Below, in pieces: positions 53,115-62,470 of a stretch of 64,000 nt of DNA. The notes below the pieces were generated by a model that saw nothing but the letters and a program-made list of their open reading frames with translations, was not told the origin of the DNA and did not search any database. How positions within the stretch are numbered: the stretch's first letter is position 1; every line of letters starts with the position of its first letter. The translations under genes were made by a program, and so were the position numbers. Source of the DNA: UBA5109 sp965661005. GTDB lineage: Bacteria; Pseudomonadota; Gammaproteobacteria; Pseudomonadales; Pseudohongiellaceae. The stretch lies in NCBI GenBank assembly GCA_965661005.1, contig CBFICB010000005.1:145703-209702 (forward strand), given 5' to 3'.

Positions 53115-54431
53115 CTAGTCTTTATTATCAACAGAATCACTATCAATTTTATGCTCATCCAATTCGAACAACTCCTGAGCCAATGTAACTAACTCATTGC
53201 GCCCTTCCGCACTGGCTTTTTTCATTTGCACACTCGGCGAATGTATTAATTTGTTAGTAAGCAAACGCGCCAAGTTCTGCAATACTTTTTCAGCATCTTC
53301 ACCTTTTTCCAAAGATTTTAGCGCTTTATCTAACTCATTATCCCGAATGGATTCAGCTTTATTTCTAAAAGATTTCAGACTGGAAACAATGTCCAGAGAT
53401 CTTTGTTTTTGTTGAAAGTCGAGTACGCCTTTTTCAATAATATGCTCAGCTTCAGCAGCAGCTGTTTGACGACTCTGAACATTGCTGTCAATAACCTCTC
53501 TGAGATCATCTACGCTGTATAAATAAACATCTGCAAGGTCGCCAACTTCTGCTTCTATGTCTCGAGGGACAGCCAAATCGACCATAAAAATAGGTCGATG
53601 TTTTCGAATCTTTAAGGCTTTTTCAACCGCGCCTTTACCTAGAATGGGTAATTGGCTAGCAGTGGATGAAACTACTATGTCAGCCTGTTCTAATTGCTCA
53701 GGGATATCCGATAATAAAACCTCATCAACCCCATATTTCTCTTTTAATTCCAGCGCATGAGTGAGTGTGCGATTGGCAACAACTATTTTTTGTACATTTG
53801 CCTGTTTTAAATGTTGTACTACAAGTTCAATAGTTCTCCCTGCACCTATCATTAAAACAGACACTGTAGAAATATCTTCAAAAATACGTTGCGCTAGGCT
53901 TACTGCCGCAAATGCGACTGATACCGGATTTTCTCCAATTGCAGTATCGGTTCTGACTTTTTTGGCAACTGAAAAAGTGTCTTTAAAAACCTGATGTAAA
54001 TGACTATCTACACTGCCAGCCTCTTTCGCCACTGCATAAGCAGATTTAATCTGACCTAAAATTTGAGGTTCTCCCAAAACCATTGAATCAAGGCCACTGG
54101 CAACTTTCATAACGTGACGAATGGCTTCTTCATCCCAGTAAACATAAACACAGGATTTAAGCTCTTCTTCATCAAGCTGGTGATACTTGGCCAACCAGGA
54201 TAGTACTGCTGTCTCTAAGGCCTGTCTTTGTGCCTCACTCTGGGCTAAATGACTCGGTACGCAGTACAGTTCAGTGCGGTTACAGGTGGACAAAATGGCT
54301 AGTTCGCCCAATTCAGCGCTACTACAGGCCTGTATTAAAGCCCCATGCATTAGCTCAGGAGCAAAAGCAACCTTTTCTCGAATGGCTATACTCGCCGTAT
54401 TGTGATTAATTCCGAGCAGTAGAGTAGCCAT
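53115..54431 (-). CDS. hemA: Glutamyl-tRNA reductase
   Basis: A 438-residue enzyme of the C5 pathway to aminolevulinate. The catalytic cysteine is C50 in ILSTCNRTELYC. GLDSMVLGEPQILGQIKSAY is the substrate region, and VLMIGAGRTIELVVQHL the NADPH-binding domain. The C-terminal dimerisation helix bundle is present. It is divergent from the TPR lipoprotein/lolB block with a 93-bp gap. Confidence 0.97.
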   Translation of the reverse strand: MATLLLGINHNTASIAIREKVAFAPELMHGALIQACSSAELGELAILSTCNRTELYCVPSHLAQSEAQRQALETAVLSWLAKYHQLDEEELKSCVYVYWDEEAIRHVMKVASGLDSMVLGEPQILGQIKSAYAVAKEAGSVDSHLHQVFKDTFSVAKKVRTDTAIGENPVSVAFAAVSLAQRIFEDISTVSVLMIGAGRTIELVVQHLKQANVQKIVVANRTLTHALELKEKYGVDEVLLSDIPEQLEQADIVVSSTASQLPILGKGAVEKALKIRKHRPIFMVDLAVPRDIEAEVGDLADVYLYSVDDLREVIDSNVQSRQTAAAEAEHIIEKGVLDFQQKQRSLDIVSSLKSFRNKAESIRDNELDKALKSLEKGEDAEKVLQNLARLLTNKLIHSPSVQMKKASAEGRNELVTLAQELFELDEHKIDSDSVDNKD

Positions 54432-54524
54432 GGAAGAATAAAATCAGGTAATCCAAATTAATAAAAGCAGCTATTTTACTCAATACTGTAGTCACTGCCT
54501 AATAAGTCTCGCTATACTTGCCTT

Positions 54525-56336
54525 ATGAATAAAGCATTACTTGTAAAACTCCTGCTGGTATCAGGTTTTGTCACGCTTTTCACTGCTTGTACAAACACCC
54601 AGCTTGAGCCCGATTTGGCCTTCGAAAATGAGCCTTCTGGCTTGATGGCCGAAAATACTGGGAATATAGGAAGCAGCCAGCAAGTAGAAAATCCTTCAGA
54701 ACCCCTTCCTGCTCCAGAGGCAGAGATTGTTTATGGTTCTTTCCCTGAAGACATTCTTACCCGCGTAATTATTGCCGAAATGGCTGGCCAACGTGGTTAT
54801 AACCAGACAGCGCTGACTGAGTATTTATCGCTAGCTCATGAAACCAATGATCTGGGGATTATTCGCAGGGCAGCCTTAATTGCTGCTTTTATGCGTGACA
54901 ATGAGGCTTCACTGGAATTGAACGAGTTATGGTTGACCAAGCAGCCTGACTCGGAAGAAGCATTAAAAACATCAGCTTATCATCTGATTAGTCTTAATCG
55001 ACTGCAAGAAGCACTGGCACTTTTCGCCCGTATGCATGAAAAGGGTTATGACGTTGATTACCGTTTAATCAGTAATCGTGCCAATAATAATTTGGAAATT
55101 CAGCCCATCCTCAGCATCCTGATTAATGATTTTGAAACTCTATTCACCACTTATCCTCAGCATTTCACATTACGATTAGCAATGGCGCAGCTGTATCGCC
55201 AAAACGGCCAATTACAAGAAGCCTATGAAATGCTGAACCAACTAGCCCTTGAAAATGATGACCCTGTCGAGATTCTTATTGCCGAGGTAGCGGTTCTTGA
55301 AGAGATGGGAGAAACCCGCCTAGCCAGTCGACGCCTAGAAAACAGTTTGGACGATAAGCCCAACAATAAACAGTTGCGCTTTGCTTACGGACGTAAACTT
55401 GTTGAGGCAGGTAATTATCGGGAAGCTATGCAGCAATTTGAGATTATTGTTGATCAAGATCCTCAGGATTACGAAATGCTATATTCCTTGGCCTTGATCT
55501 CCATCGAAGCTAACCAGCTTACTGCCGCTCGAAATTATTTCCAACGCTTATTAGTGAATGGTCAACGTCTGGATGACACCCATTATTACTTGGCCTTAAT
55601 TAGTGATGAAGAAAACAAACCTGATGAAGCCATAGATCATTATCTTCAGGTCAATGGTGGTAATAACTATTTGGTGGCTTTGCGAAACTATATGGAACTC
55701 ATGATCGAACAGGATCGTTATTCAGAAGCCAGTGATCATATTCGGCAGTTACGCTTTAGACGACCTGAAATAAACAGCACCTTATTAGCACTGGAAGCTG
55801 GGCTGTTGATAGATGCCGAGGAATACTACCCCGCCTTCACTTTTTTAAGCCGAGCTATCAGTAATTATCCTAACGGTATTCAACTCATTCAATTACGTAC
55901 CCTTGTTTCTCAAGAGCTAGATGACTTTGCAATACTTGAGTTGGATTTGCGTAACTTAATGCGTCTTGAACCTAATAACCCATCTCCATTTAATACTTTG
56001 GGTTACTTCCTTGCTGATAGAACGACCCGGTACAATGAAGCAAAAGAGCTCATCGATATAGCCATCGAATTATCCCCTAATGATCCAGCCATTATTGATA
56101 GCCTTGGCTGGGTACAATATAAATTAGGCATGTATGAAGAATCGAGAATAAACCTTGAACGCGCCTTTGAGCTTTTCCCTGACCATGAAGTTGCTGCACA
56201 CTTAGGTGAAGTTCTCTGGGTGATGGGGAACCGTGAGGCTGCCAGGGAAATCTGGCAAGGGGCACTGGAAACCCAACCTGACAGTGAATTTATTTTATCG
56301 ACTATACAGCGGCTCAGCGCTGAGTCTGACAGTTAA
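54525..56336 (+). CDS. TPR-repeat outer membrane lipoprotein (PA4667-like)
   Basis: A 603-residue protein. A signal peptide with lipobox FTAC is followed by a Pro/Glu/Ser-rich linker and a long array of tetratricopeptide repeats. Examples are QLRFAYGRKLVEAGNYREAM and NDPAIIDSLGWVQYKLGMYEES. It belongs to the conserved TPR lipoprotein upstream of lolB in Pseudomonas-like genomes. It is probably an envelope scaffold; no enzymatic motif is seen. A TATACT element 6 bp before the ATG suggests a short leader. Confidence 0.88.
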   Translation: MNKALLVKLLLVSGFVTLFTACTNTQLEPDLAFENEPSGLMAENTGNIGSSQQVENPSEPLPAPEAEIVYGSFPEDILTRVIIAEMAGQRGYNQTALTEYLSLAHETNDLGIIRRAALIAAFMRDNEASLELNELWLTKQPDSEEALKTSAYHLISLNRLQEALALFARMHEKGYDVDYRLISNRANNNLEIQPILSILINDFETLFTTYPQHFTLRLAMAQLYRQNGQLQEAYEMLNQLALENDDPVEILIAEVAVLEEMGETRLASRRLENSLDDKPNNKQLRFAYGRKLVEAGNYREAMQQFEIIVDQDPQDYEMLYSLALISIEANQLTAARNYFQRLLVNGQRLDDTHYYLALISDEENKPDEAIDHYLQVNGGNNYLVALRNYMELMIEQDRYSEASDHIRQLRFRRPEINSTLLALEAGLLIDAEEYYPAFTFLSRAISNYPNGIQLIQLRTLVSQELDDFAILELDLRNLMRLEPNNPSPFNTLGYFLADRTTRYNEAKELIDIAIELSPNDPAIIDSLGWVQYKLGMYEESRINLERAFELFPDHEVAAHLGEVLWVMGNREAAREIWQGALETQPDSEFILSTIQRLSAESDS

Positions 56337-56344
56337 TCCTTATT

Positions 56345-56968
56345 ATGCTTTATTTTAGGTCAAGTCGAGGGACCTATCTTCTCGTCATTTGCTTGCTGCT
56401 AGGGTCTTGCACGACAAGCACAAACTTAATTGATCGCAATTGGCAGCCCCATCAAATTCTGGTGAATAATGCTAGCTCCTGGACTCTGCAAGGACGACTT
56501 AATATAAGACAGGCCAATAACTCTGATACCGTTACTCTCAACTGGCAACAAATGGTTCAGGATTTTGAAATTAATTTAAGTGGCGCATTCGGAATTGGCG
56601 CGACCATGATCAGCGGTAATCAAGAGTCGATACGACTGCAACAGGGAAACCAAAACCCGATTGAAGCGGCTAGTTTAAGTGAATTAAGTCGCGACTATCT
56701 TGGTTACGAATTCCCAGCAGAAGCCTTGCAATTTTGGGTTAGAGGCATTCCCTCACCAGACAGCCCCTCCACTATGGAGTTCAATGATAACCAGCTATTG
56801 GCAAGGCTCAGCCAAACGGATGCTCAAGGTAACCAGTGGTTACTTGAATATGATCGCTATCAGGAAAGTGGGGGTCTCAACCTTCCTGGCCGCATTCGTA
56901 TGAGTCACCCTGATTATCTGCTCACCTTTATTATTCAATCTTGGCAAATACAAACTGGGAGCAGCTAA
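56345..56968 (+). CDS. lolB: Outer membrane lipoprotein receptor LolB
   Basis: A 207-residue lipoprotein that accepts lipoproteins from LolA and inserts them in the outer membrane. The lipobox is LGSC (C22). Matching features are WTLQGRLNIRQANNSDTVTLNW and the FWVRGIPSP segment of the protruding loop region, then LPGRIRMSHPDYLLTFII. It is 8 bp after the TPR gene and 2 bp before ispE. lolB-ispE-tRNA-prs is the conserved gammaproteobacterial order. Confidence 0.94.
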   Translation: MLYFRSSRGTYLLVICLLLGSCTTSTNLIDRNWQPHQILVNNASSWTLQGRLNIRQANNSDTVTLNWQQMVQDFEINLSGAFGIGATMISGNQESIRLQQGNQNPIEAASLSELSRDYLGYEFPAEALQFWVRGIPSPDSPSTMEFNDNQLLARLSQTDAQGNQWLLEYDRYQESGGLNLPGRIRMSHPDYLLTFIIQSWQIQTGSS

Positions 56969-56970
56969 AC

Positions 56971-57807
56971 ATGCTCAGTTTGCCAGCACCCGCTAAGTTA
57001 AATCTGTTTTTGCATATAACGGGGCGCCGCAGTGACGGCTACCATGAATTACAAACCTGCTTTCAATTGCTCAATTATGGTGACCGGCTGGAATTTAAAC
57101 TCACCAGGAATGCTCTGATCAGCCTTGAATCTAACCTTACCAGTGTAGCCACGGATGATAACCTCATCATTAAAGCCGCAACTTTGTTAAAAGAGCATAC
57201 TCAAACAAATAATGGCATCTTCATTAAGCTCAGCAAAGTCCTGCCCTTGGGTGCTGGTTTAGGCGGGGGTAGTTCGAATGCCGCGACTACATTACTGGCA
57301 CTTAATAAACTTTGGCACTGCGGTTTAACTACTGATGAATTAGCTTTAATTGGCCTAAGGCTGGGGGCTGATGTCCCGGTTTTTATCAGAGGGTACTCAG
57401 CCTGGGCTGAAGGTGTTGGAGAAAAACTGATCCCAATGACATTACCTGAGCGTTGGTATCTTGTCATTTCACCTGACTGCGAAGCCTCAACAAAGCAAAT
57501 TTTTTGCCACGAGCAATTGACAAGGAACAGCTCGACCATCACAATACCCGCCTTTCCATTTTCGGGCACAAAAAATGACTGCGAAGCAGTCGCTGTAAAG
57601 CTTTATCCTGAAATTGGCGCCGCTCTAGATTGGCTAAATGACTATGCTCCAGCCCGCATGACAGGTACTGGATCAAGCATATTTGCTAGCTTTGATACTA
57701 GAGTCGCAGCAGAGCAGGTGCTCGAAGCTTTACCGAGGGAACTAAGAGGCTTCGTAGCACAAGGGATTAACAAGTCTCCTGTATTACAAGCATTAGAGAA
57801 TGAATAA
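56971..57807 (+). CDS. ispE: 4-diphosphocytidyl-2-C-methyl-D-erythritol kinase
   Basis: A GHMP kinase of the MEP isoprenoid pathway. The ATG at 56971 is used: the product starts MLSLPAPAKLNLFLHITGRR, the family N-terminus, and the longer frame overlaps lolB. The ATP-binding glycine loop is LPLGAGLGGGSSNAATTLL, and MTGTGSSIFASFD is the C-terminal motif. Length is 278 residues, near the usual 283. The tRNA-Gln gene begins 8 bp later. Confidence 0.95.
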   Translation: MLSLPAPAKLNLFLHITGRRSDGYHELQTCFQLLNYGDRLEFKLTRNALISLESNLTSVATDDNLIIKAATLLKEHTQTNNGIFIKLSKVLPLGAGLGGGSSNAATTLLALNKLWHCGLTTDELALIGLRLGADVPVFIRGYSAWAEGVGEKLIPMTLPERWYLVISPDCEASTKQIFCHEQLTRNSSTITIPAFPFSGTKNDCEAVAVKLYPEIGAALDWLNDYAPARMTGTGSSIFASFDTRVAAEQVLEALPRELRGFVAQGINKSPVLQALENE

Positions 57808-57815
57808 TGATTTAT

Positions 57816-57890
57816 TGGGGTGTAGCCAAGCGGTAAGGCACATGGTTTTGATCCATGCATGCGCAGGTTCGAATCCTGCCACCCCAGCCA
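57816..57890 (+). tRNA. tRNA-Gln (TTG anticodon)
   Basis: A 75-nt cloverleaf with encoded CCA. The acceptor arms TGGGGTG and CACCCCA pair fully. The anticodon stem CATGG / CCATG holds loop TTTTGAT, with anticodon TTG reading CAA. The T-loop is GTTCGAATC. Position between ispE and prs is the conserved site of tRNA-Gln. Its charging may use the GatCAB pathway encoded at 42-45 kb. Confidence 0.97.
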
Positions 57891-58038
57891 TATCAACTGC
57901 CAGTAAATTGGTATAAGTTAATTAAAATTAGTTCGTATATTTAGTTCTTTATAAACGAATAGCGACATATAAAAGTCACAAGTCTCAACATTAAGTGACA
58001 CTTTAGAAACATCACAATAGCATCATAGGTGCCAAAAA

Positions 58039-58989
58039 ATGCCCAAAAGTTTAATGGTATTTAGTGGAAACGCTAATCAGCAACTTGCTCAAAATGTCGC
58101 AAAATGGCTAGGTGTGCCTTTAGGCCGAGCTGATGTGCAGCAATTTAGTGATGGTGAAACCAGTGTCGAATTAAACGAGAACGTACGTGGACAGGATGTT
58201 TTCATCATTCAACCAACCTGCCATCCCACCAATGACAATCTAATGGAGCTATTGTTAATGGCCGACGCCTTGCATCGATCATCAGCAGACCGAATAACTG
58301 CGGTAGTCCCCTACTTTGGTTATGCCCGTCAAGATCGTCGAGTTCGTTCTGCACGTGTACCGATAAGCGCCAAAGTAGTTGCTGACATGATAGGTGCAGC
58401 TGGTGTCGACAGACTATTAACTGTAGATCTACATGCCGAACAAATTCAGGGTTTTTTCAGTATTCCAGTTGATAACGTTTATGGATCACCCATTCTGGTC
58501 GAAGATGTCAGCTATCAAAGCTATGAAAACCTCGTAGTAGTTTCTCCGGATATAGGCGGTGTAGTAAGAGCACGAGCCTTCGCCAAACAGCTAAATGTGG
58601 ATCTGGCCATTATTGATAAACGTCGTCCCAAAGCCAATGAATCACAGGTTATGCATTTGATCGGTGATGTCACTGATCGGACCTGTTTGATCGTTGATGA
58701 TATGGTTGATACGGCGGGTACTCTATGTAAAGCAGCCGATGCATTAAAAGAACAAGGTGCTATAAAAGTCGTTTCCTATTGTACTCATCCGGTATTGTCG
58801 GGAAATGCTATCGAGAATATAGACAACTCTTCTTTGGACACCCTGGTTGTCACAGATACCATTCCACTGAAAGAAGAAGCACAGAATTGCAGTAAAATTC
58901 GTCAATTATCTCTCGCCAGATTCCTTGGTGAGTCAATTCGACGAGTTAGCAATGAAGAATCCGTAAGTGCCATGTTTGATCATGCTTGA
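58039..58989 (+). CDS. prs: Ribose-phosphate pyrophosphokinase
   Basis: A 316-residue PRPP synthase supplying nucleotides, His, Trp and NAD. Motifs are MVFSGNANQQLAQNVAKWLG, the flexible loop YFGYARQDRRV, TVDLHAEQIQGFF and the PRPP-binding signature CLIVDDMVDTAGTL. Length is standard. A 148-bp gap separates it from tRNA-Gln and probably contains its own promoter. Confidence 0.98.
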   Translation: MPKSLMVFSGNANQQLAQNVAKWLGVPLGRADVQQFSDGETSVELNENVRGQDVFIIQPTCHPTNDNLMELLLMADALHRSSADRITAVVPYFGYARQDRRVRSARVPISAKVVADMIGAAGVDRLLTVDLHAEQIQGFFSIPVDNVYGSPILVEDVSYQSYENLVVVSPDIGGVVRARAFAKQLNVDLAIIDKRRPKANESQVMHLIGDVTDRTCLIVDDMVDTAGTLCKAADALKEQGAIKVVSYCTHPVLSGNAIENIDNSSLDTLVVTDTIPLKEEAQNCSKIRQLSLARFLGESIRRVSNEESVSAMFDHA

Positions 58990-59069
58990 TCAGCATACAC
59001 TTAACGGTTAATTAACCCTTTCTGGTATATGGTCGCAAATGCCAGAGAGTAAAAACTTAGGAGACTATT

Positions 59070-59762
59070 ATGTCTAAGAATGATTTTATCATCGAGGCTA
59101 GTCCTCGAGCAGACGTGGGGAAAGGTGCGAGCCGCCGCCTGCGTCGATTAGCTAATGAAATACCCGCCATAATTTATGGGGCTGGCGAAGAGCCAACTGC
59201 AATCACCATCTCCCATAAGGATATTTTGAAGGCCATCGAAAATGAAGCCTTCTTTTCTCACATTGTTACTGTGAAAGTTGATGGTAAGGAAGAAAGTGTG
59301 GTGATCAAAGATTTACAACGCCACCCTTCTAAGCCAAAAATCATGCATGCTGACTTTATGCGAGTCAGTGCCGATCAGGAAATCACAGTGAATGTACCTT
59401 TGCACTTTGTGAACGAAGATAAATGTGTAGGCGTAAGGCTGGAAGGCGGCATTATCAATCACTTGATGAATGATATTGAAATAAGCTGTTTGCCGGGTAA
59501 TCTGCCGGAATATATCGAGGTCTTTATGGCCGAGTTGAAAGTTGGTGAAACAATTCATATTTCTGACTTGGCGCTACCTGAAGGGGTTAAAAGCGTTGTT
59601 CTTAGTCATGGTGAAGAAAATGACCAACCAGTTGCGGCTTGTACAATGCCAAGAATAGAAGAAGAGCCAGAGACTTTAGAAGCTGAAGATGGTGCTGAAG
59701 ACGACGACAGCGCTGAAAGTTCAGATAGTACTGATGATGACGGCGACAAAGCCGAAGATTAA
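59070..59762 (+). CDS. rplY: 50S ribosomal protein L25 (general stress protein CTC form)
   Basis: A 230-residue, two-domain L25. The N-terminal 5S rRNA-binding domain has GKGASRRLRRLANEIPAIIYG. The C-terminal CTC/TL5 domain has VPLHFVNEDKCVGVRLEGGI. The last ~35 residues are a very acidic Asp/Glu/Ser tail. It follows prs, as in Pseudomonas. The leader holds a 12-bp perfect palindrome (GGTTAATTAACC at 59006-59017). Confidence 0.95.
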   Translation: MSKNDFIIEASPRADVGKGASRRLRRLANEIPAIIYGAGEEPTAITISHKDILKAIENEAFFSHIVTVKVDGKEESVVIKDLQRHPSKPKIMHADFMRVSADQEITVNVPLHFVNEDKCVGVRLEGGIINHLMNDIEISCLPGNLPEYIEVFMAELKVGETIHISDLALPEGVKSVVLSHGEENDQPVAACTMPRIEEEPETLEAEDGAEDDDSAESSDSTDDDGDKAED

Positions 59763-59787
59763 GTACTGTTCTTCTTTCTGATATCAC

Positions 59788-60399
59788 ATGAGTGGAATCA
59801 AACTAATTGTTGGCCTGGGTAATCCGGGCCAGCAATACCGCTTTACTCGTCATAATGCCGGAGCTATGTTTTTAGAAAGCCTTTGTGATGATTACAAGGG
59901 CGAGCTCAAACCTGAAACGAAGTTTTTCGGTTTGTGTGGCAGAGTTAATATAAACGGTGAAGACCTTCGTCTGCTCTTCCCATCTACTTACGTGAATAAA
60001 AGTGGTCAGGCTGTTGCCGCCATTGTAAATTATTTCAAAATTGATCCTTTAGAAATCCTGGTAGCTTATGACGAACTGGACTTGCCTGTTGGTACTACTC
60101 GTTTAAAAAAAGGCGGAGGTCACGGCGGACATAATGGTATTCGAGATATCATCAAGGCTATTGGAAGTCAGGACTTCAATCGCTTAAGAATAGGCATTGG
60201 CCATCCCGGTGAAGCCAGTAAAGTCAGCAACTATGTCTTAAGTGAGCCCTCAAAAAACGATGCTGAACAAATCCAGGCAGACATTGATAAAGCTATCAAC
60301 ATACTGCCTCTTTTAGTAGCAGGTAACTATCAGGAAGCCATGCTAAAACTGCATACCCAACCACCCCAATCAAATGAGAGCTTAGATAATGGGAATTAA
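59788..60399 (+). CDS. pth: Peptidyl-tRNA hydrolase
   Basis: A 203-residue enzyme that recycles peptidyl-tRNA. Motifs: LIVGLGNPGQQYRFTRHNAG with the catalytic His (H22), FPSTYVNKSGQAV, YDELDLPVGTTRLKKGGGHGGHNG and RLRIGIGHPG. It is 25 bp after rplY and overlaps the ychF start by 11 bp, the standard rplY-pth-ychF block. Confidence 0.97.
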   Translation: MSGIKLIVGLGNPGQQYRFTRHNAGAMFLESLCDDYKGELKPETKFFGLCGRVNINGEDLRLLFPSTYVNKSGQAVAAIVNYFKIDPLEILVAYDELDLPVGTTRLKKGGGHGGHNGIRDIIKAIGSQDFNRLRIGIGHPGEASKVSNYVLSEPSKNDAEQIQADIDKAINILPLLVAGNYQEAMLKLHTQPPQSNESLDNGN

Positions 60400-61480
60400 A
60401 TGTGGCATTGTTGGATTACCTAACGTTGGAAAATCAACACTTTTTAATGCACTAACCAAAGCAGGAATCGCAGCAGAAAACTTTCCCTTTTGCACAATTG
60501 AACCCAATGCTGGCATCGTCTCAATTCCAGATACACGCCTTGATGCACTGACAGAAATTGTTTCACCTGAAAAAACCATTCCCACAACAATGGAATTTGT
60601 TGATATTGCAGGTTTAGTTGCCGGTGCTTCCAAAGGTGAAGGCCTGGGTAATAAATTCCTGGCAAATATTCGCGAATGTGATGCCATTGCACATGTTGTG
60701 CGCTGCTTTGAGGACACCAATGTTGTGCATGTTTCAGACTCTATAAGCCCAAAAGATGACATAGAAGTCATCAACACCGAACTGGCTTTAGCGGACCTTG
60801 AATCCGTTGAAAAAGCGCTGGAAAAAACCAGCAAGAATGCTAAAAGTGGCGATAAGGATCTGATTAAATTAAAAGCTCTACTGGAAAAAATCCAACAGCA
60901 TCTGGACCAAATCAAGCCAGTACGAAGCCTGGGCCTCGACCATGATGAGCTTGCGGCTATTCATAGTCTGCATTTATTGACCATCAAACCCACTTTATAT
61001 ATCGCCAATGTCGATGAAGAAGGCTTTGATAATAATCCTCACCTCGATGTGGTTGCAAAAATTGCGGCTGAAGAAGGAGCAGAACTGGTTGTCGTTTGTA
61101 ATAAGCTGGAAGCCGAAATTGCAGAGCTGGAGGACGATGAAAAAATGGAATTTCTGACAGATCTTGGAATGGAAGAACCCGGTTTGGATCGTGTCATTCG
61201 AGCCGGTTACAAATTATTAGGCCTTCAGACTTATTTCACAGCCGGCGTCAAAGAAGTTCGCGCCTGGACGGTGAAAGTCGGCTCGACAGCGCCCAAAGCA
61301 GCAGCTGTTATTCACACAGATTTCCAAAAAGGCTTTATCCGGGCTGAAGTCATTGCCTATGATGACTTCATTCAATACCAGGGAGAACTTGGCGCAAAAG
61401 ATGCTGGTAAATGGCGCTTAGAAGGCAAGGAATATATTGTGCAGGATGGTGATGTTGTCCACTTCAGGTTTAATGTCTAA
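60389..61480 (+). CDS. ychF: Redox-regulated ATPase YchF
   Basis: A 363-residue Obg-superfamily protein that prefers ATP. The P-loop is GLPNVGKSTLFNAL at 8-21, then VDIAGLVAGASKGEGLGNKFL (G3). The altered G4 lies near ANVDEEGF, as in YchF/OLA1. A C-terminal TGS domain ends VVHFRFNV. It binds ribosomes and acts in stress responses. Translation is coupled to pth. Confidence 0.97.
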   Translation: MGIKCGIVGLPNVGKSTLFNALTKAGIAAENFPFCTIEPNAGIVSIPDTRLDALTEIVSPEKTIPTTMEFVDIAGLVAGASKGEGLGNKFLANIRECDAIAHVVRCFEDTNVVHVSDSISPKDDIEVINTELALADLESVEKALEKTSKNAKSGDKDLIKLKALLEKIQQHLDQIKPVRSLGLDHDELAAIHSLHLLTIKPTLYIANVDEEGFDNNPHLDVVAKIAAEEGAELVVVCNKLEAEIAELEDDEKMEFLTDLGMEEPGLDRVIRAGYKLLGLQTYFTAGVKEVRAWTVKVGSTAPKAAAVIHTDFQKGFIRAEVIAYDDFIQYQGELGAKDAGKWRLEGKEYIVQDGDVVHFRFNV

Positions 61481-61482
61481 GC

Positions 61483-61511
61483 TTGACAAAAACCGGGCCT
61501 TTAGCCAGAAT
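61483..61511 (+). promoter_or_regulatory. tRNA-Met promoter
   Basis: A perfect -35 TTGACA at 61483 and a CAGAAT -10 at 61506 are separated by 17 bp and followed by a GCGC discriminator typical of stringently controlled stable-RNA promoters. It lies directly after the ychF stop, about 26 bp before the mature tRNA 5' end. Confidence 0.8.
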
Positions 61512-61536
61512 GCGCACCCTTCATATCGTTGATTAT

Positions 61537-61613
61537 GGCTACGTAGCTCAGCTGGTTAGAGCACAGCATTCATAATGCTGGGGTCGGTGGTTCAAGTCCA
61601 CCCGTAGCTACCA
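61537..61613 (+). tRNA. tRNA-Met, elongator (CAT anticodon)
   Basis: A 77-nt tRNA with encoded CCA. Anticodon stem CAGCA / TGCTG holds TTCATAA, with anticodon CAT. The T-arm is GGTGG / CCACC with loop TTCAAGT. Acceptor GGCTACG pairs with CGTAGCT, giving a G1-U72 wobble. It lacks the three GC pairs of an initiator anticodon stem, so it is an elongator. It stands at the junction with accessory DNA. Confidence 0.95.
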
Positions 61614-61700
61614 TGTTCCATAAATATCTATCTGATTTTAAAAGGCGCCCACTCAATATATTTACTTTGGTGTTGCTTTGATTGTTGCTATATAACTAAG

Positions 61701-62027
61701 TCAAAACTCTTCTCTTTCTGGATTATGCAGCTCAGTTTTCTCTGACATACCATGGTTAGCCGATAGCATCATCTTAGCTATCTGGGCGTTGTACTCGCCT
61801 CTTAGTGAGCCATTCAAAAGCCCAAGCTTCTGCTGGCTTTTAACTCTCTCTAATGCCGCAAAGAATTCATCATGTTTGTTGCCCCAGTCATTGAGAGTGG
61901 TTACATTAGTGCCAAGCAAGATAGCCAGCCTCTCTATGGTTGGTATAGCATCGCCTAGCTCCATCCATCCGCCGTCAGCATATTCAAATGCTTGGTCAAC
62001 GTATTCTTCTAGGTAGCTGCTTGGTCT
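61701..62027 (-). pseudogene. 5'-truncated phage terminase small subunit
   Basis: The frame resembles gp3-like DNA-packaging proteins: RPSSYLEEYVDQAFEYADGG, then ELGDAIPTIERLAILLG, TTLNDWGNKHDEFFAALERV and GLLNGSLRGEYNAQIAKMML before the end at 61701. The conserved RPSSYLEEY segment lies upstream of the first available ATG (61964). The open frame reaches back to a stop at 62088 with no ATG, GTG or TTG start. The native start is therefore lost, leaving a remnant 88 bp from tRNA-Met. No large terminase or other phage genes are near. Confidence 0.7.
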
Positions 62028-62123
62028 GAAATGGGAGTCTTGATAAAAACTACTCCGTTCTATTATATTTTTAAGAATCCAAATAAATTAAAATAACTAA
62101 TAATTGTTTAGAAGATTCTGATC

Positions 62124-62459
62124 ATGAGATTCATATTCGCTACGTTATTGCTTTTGCCATTTAATGCTAATGGAGCAGAAGAGAGCCCAACAGAAACCAC
62201 CTATGTTCAATGTCTAGAGAATGCATTGGCAGGCAGTCACACACTAAACTTGCAAGAGATTAGATTACTATGTGAAGAAATAAGTGGTACGCAAGATCCT
62301 TCTTATAAGCTGTCTCCTGATGGAGAGGGCGTAATACCAAGTAACGCTTATACTAGATGCTATGATTACAGAACAATAGAATACCAAGCTCTAGGCAATA
62401 TTAAAGCCCTCGAAGTAGCGAAAATAGTTTGTCGATATGATACAAGAGTTCCTGAATAA
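62124..62459 (+). CDS. Small exported protein, unknown
   Basis: A 111-residue protein with a clear Sec signal (MRFIFATLLLLPFNANGAEE, cleavage near residue 18). The mature part has four cysteines (about residues 30, 49, 79 and 102), so two disulfides are possible in the periplasm. No family is recognised. It is 11 bp before the next orphan gene and probably co-transcribed with it. It lies in AT-rich accessory DNA after the phage remnant. Confidence 0.55.
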   Translation: MRFIFATLLLLPFNANGAEESPTETTYVQCLENALAGSHTLNLQEIRLLCEEISGTQDPSYKLSPDGEGVIPSNAYTRCYDYRTIEYQALGNIKALEVAKIVCRYDTRVPE

Positions 62460-62470
62460 GACTAATAACT

